From Chloroflexota bacterium (lineage in GTDB: Bacteria > Chloroflexota > Anaerolineae > UBA7937 > B3-Chlor), in the NCBI GenBank assembly GCA_030616025.1, contig JAUWYD010000004.1:1-14562 (forward strand): a stretch of 14,562 bases of DNA, read 5' to 3'. Numbering within the stretch: the stretch's first letter is position 1; every line of letters begins with the position of its first letter. The notes beneath the pieces are model-generated. The model did not search any database and was not told the origin of the DNA. It saw only the letters and a program-made list of their open reading frames with translations. This document shows, one piece after another, positions 12,791 to 14,562 of this stretch. A program made the translations under genes and the position numbers.

Positions 12791-14368
12791 ATGGCGACCG
12801 CGACATCATATGAAGTTTCGACGATCAAGCCCGCAGGCGGCGGGGACTACACAACCCTTGCCACCTGGTGGGCCGCCAAGAAGGGGAGCGCCACCGTGGC
12901 CGCTTGGGCCGAGTGCTACGATGGCGGAAACCTTGCCGCGGTCGATATTGACGGCGCGAGCTACGCAGGCACCGCTGACTACTACACCCGCATCTATACC
13001 GCCACGGGCGAACGGCACGACGGCACACTTGGCAGCGCCGGAGCATATATTGAGGCAAGCTCAGGGTATTTGCTTCAAGCCGACGAGAACTTTATTCGCA
13101 TTGAGGGCCTGCGATTGTTGGCACAGACTGGTGCCACCCATGCGATCATGGCGTTCCCAGAAGTTGATGTCGAGAACATCCTCATCGACGGCGTGATGGT
13201 AGAGAACAACACAGGTTCGTGGTTGTGGGGCGCGTACATTTACGGCAGCAGCACGGGAACCCGGAACGTCATCGCGCGAAATTGCATCTTCTACGGCGAA
13301 GGCTTAGCGACCGGAATCCATGCGGCAATCATGCTGCGGCCCAACACCATGGGCGATGTCCTGAACGTCACCCTGCAAAACATCAGCATCAACGGCTGGT
13401 CCACCAACGGATCCGGTGTGCTGCACTACGGCACTACGGCGGGAACGACTATAAACGCCACGGTACAGAACGTCATCTCCACCGGCAGCGGCACCGATTT
13501 TAGCGAGACCGGAACAGGCACGATCAACGTCACGCAGACCTATTGCCTCTCCGAGGACAACACGGCGGATGATTGGGGTGGGGCCGGGAACGTAACCGGC
13601 GAGGCGGCGGCGGATGTCTTTGAGACTCCCGCCAGCGATATGAATCTCAAGACCGCCAGCCCGGCGATAGACGCCGGCGTGAATCTTTACAGCACATTCA
13701 CGGAGGATGCTATTGAAACAGACCGGCGAGCGGAAGCCGCCTGGGATATGGGCGCGCTAACAACCGCCATTGTCTCATATTACCTCTACCGCGGCACGGG
13801 CGGCATCTCCAGTGTGGACTTCAGCACGGCTGTTGGAAGCGTATCGGGCGCGGCAAGCGGTAAAATCTTCACGGGCTTGGGCCATGAGTCCAGCACGCGG
13901 TACACCTACGTCCTTCGCCCTGTACGCATACTGTCCGATGACAGCGAACTTATCACGCCGGACCTCTCCTGTCGTGTGGAATTTGAAACGGACGGCTCGG
14001 GTGACTGGCTGGGCAACAGGCTGGGGGGCGCAGAGGGCCTGTCGGCGGAGATCATAAGCGGCGGAGCAATTCGCCTGCGGTGGCGTTACCGCACCCCATA
14101 TGGTGGCGATGCACCGAACGACTTTGGCATCTACTACAGCACGTCCCCAGACATCACCCCCGGCAGTCCGCAGACGACGGAAAGCTACACGGCGGACGGG
14201 GCATATTCCAAGGACATCAGTTTGTCTGATGGCGTGGCCTACTACTTTGCAATCACGGCCAGGGACTCCACGCCGGTTGAGTCTCACATCTCCGAGATCA
14301 TCGGGCCATTCATCGCCGACGACACCGCCCCTGATGCACCAACACTGATAACAGACACGACGTTCTAG
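12791..14368 (+). CDS. Beta-helix plus Fn3-like fibre/tailspike-type protein, 525 aa
   Basis: ATG 12791 has GAAGGAAA about 8 nt upstream. No signal peptide is visible, which fits a virion part rather than a secreted protein. Residues ~1-320 have the look of a right-handed parallel beta-helix. It has an opening KPAGGGDYTTLATWW, repeated short strands ending in Asn/Gly turns (NILIDGVMVENNTG, VTLQNISINGW, ATVQNVISTGSG) and the closing SPAIDAG...RR...WDMGA signature of such proteins. Residues ~325-525 look like two Fn3-like domains (YYLYRGTGGISS; VAYYFAITARDSTPVES...DDTAPDAP). Such proteins bind or digest surface glycans. It directly precedes the hub-like gene with 22 nt between them. Exact substrate is unknown. 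Confidence 0.75.
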   Translation: MATATSYEVSTIKPAGGGDYTTLATWWAAKKGSATVAAWAECYDGGNLAAVDIDGASYAGTADYYTRIYTATGERHDGTLGSAGAYIEASSGYLLQADENFIRIEGLRLLAQTGATHAIMAFPEVDVENILIDGVMVENNTGSWLWGAYIYGSSTGTRNVIARNCIFYGEGLATGIHAAIMLRPNTMGDVLNVTLQNISINGWSTNGSGVLHYGTTAGTTINATVQNVISTGSGTDFSETGTGTINVTQTYCLSEDNTADDWGGAGNVTGEAAADVFETPASDMNLKTASPAIDAGVNLYSTFTEDAIETDRRAEAAWDMGALTTAIVSYYLYRGTGGISSVDFSTAVGSVSGAASGKIFTGLGHESSTRYTYVLRPVRILSDDSELITPDLSCRVEFETDGSGDWLGNRLGGAEGLSAEIISGGAIRLRWRYRTPYGGDAPNDFGIYYSTSPDITPGSPQTTESYTADGAYSKDISLSDGVAYYFAITARDSTPVESHISEIIGPFIADDTAPDAPTLITDTTF

Positions 14369-14390
14369 CCGCTGGAAAGGAAACCCCACA

Positions 14391-14562
14391 ATGGCCATAC
14401 ACCATCACTTCCAGGCTGAGGACCGCGGCGCGCTTTTCCGCCCGCCGACAATGCGCATCTTTCGTCGCCGGGTGATTACCTCATCGCCGGATGCGGATCC
14501 CGGCGACCAGCAATACACCGTGCCCTCTTGGAGCAATCGCTTCCCGGAAACCTACTGGTATC
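14391..14562 (+). CDS. 5' end of the 779-aa hub-like gene (continues at position 1)
   Basis: ATG 14391 follows a strong Shine-Dalgarno (GGAAAGG, 14374-14380) by 10 nt and lies 22 nt after the stop of the fibre-like gene. The first 20 residues encoded here (beginning MAIHHHFQAEDRGALF) precede the internal Met at position 30 and are in frame with it. The two genes look translationally linked. The reading frame runs off the end of the window only because the window is a linearised circle. Confidence 0.85.
   Translation, partial: MAIHHHFQAEDRGALFRPPTMRIFRRRVITSSPDADPGDQQYTVPSWSNRFPETYWY
14422..14562. repeat. Terminal direct repeat, right copy (circular contig overlap)
   Basis: Exact second copy of the first 141 bases. 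It follows directly on the 5' end of the hub-like gene (ATG at 14391) and keeps its frame, so base 14421 joins base 1. Confidence 0.93.

Noticed and set aside
14391..14562. P-loop-like GQGTGKS in the 779-aa protein (about residues 79-85)
   Set aside because: Spacing is GxxxGKS, not GxxxxGKS, and no Walker B or other ATPase motif follows, so it is probably chance.
1..14562. CRISPR arrays, tRNA or rRNA genes, insertion sequences
   Set aside because: I saw no regularly spaced repeats, no tRNA cloverleaf, no rRNA-like sequence and no transposase or terminal inverted repeats.

Overview
This window is a complete circular genome of about 14,421 bp. Bases 1-141 recur exactly as bases 14422-14562, and one large gene reads through the junction in frame. 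A 141-bp overlap is what a de Bruijn assembler with a top k-mer of 141 leaves on a circular contig. Every protein gene I can support lies on the + strand. The only convincing minus-strand unit is a short non-coding RNA. The tyrosine integrase has an N-terminus (MASVFKPTY...) and a C-terminal catalytic block of a kind I associate, from memory, with Planctomycetota. That phylum is my best guess for the host, with modest confidence.

Layout, read round the circle. (1) Virion-like block: a beta-helix/Fn3 fibre-like protein (12791-14368), a 779-aa tail-hub-like protein that crosses the junction (14391 to 2309), five small unknown proteins (2327-4223), a 260-nt structured gap, a 99-aa protein, small terminase, and large terminase (to 6691). 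(2) Gap with a hairpin, a good sigma70-type promoter and a perfect inverted repeat over the predicted start of transcription. It is followed by a small serine recombinase and a zinc-ribbon protein (6930-8074). (3) A single-gene cassette for an envelope-anchored protein (8266-8844), then a 286-nt non-coding segment with a minus-strand small RNA and strong hairpins. (4) Integration and replication block: a 134-aa unknown, the tyrosine integrase, a possible attP region, an excisionase-like protein with an intrinsic terminator, a small HTH protein and a primase-polymerase (9131-12788).

The element can integrate (Int, Xis-like), start its own replication (PrimPol) and choose DNA for packaging (TerS, TerL), and it carries host-contact proteins (hub, fibre). 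It has no recognisable portal, capsid, protease, tail tube or tape-measure gene. The block that normally follows TerL in a tailed phage is missing, and the serine recombinase cassette stands there instead. The simplest reading is a phage satellite that borrows a helper's capsid but brings its own terminase and receptor-binding parts. A deleted prophage that still circularises is the main alternative.

The points most worth following are this capsid-less architecture, a shared C-terminal tail ending in NTL on three consecutive small proteins, and the minus-strand RNA, whose first loop is complementary to the leader just upstream of the terminase operon.
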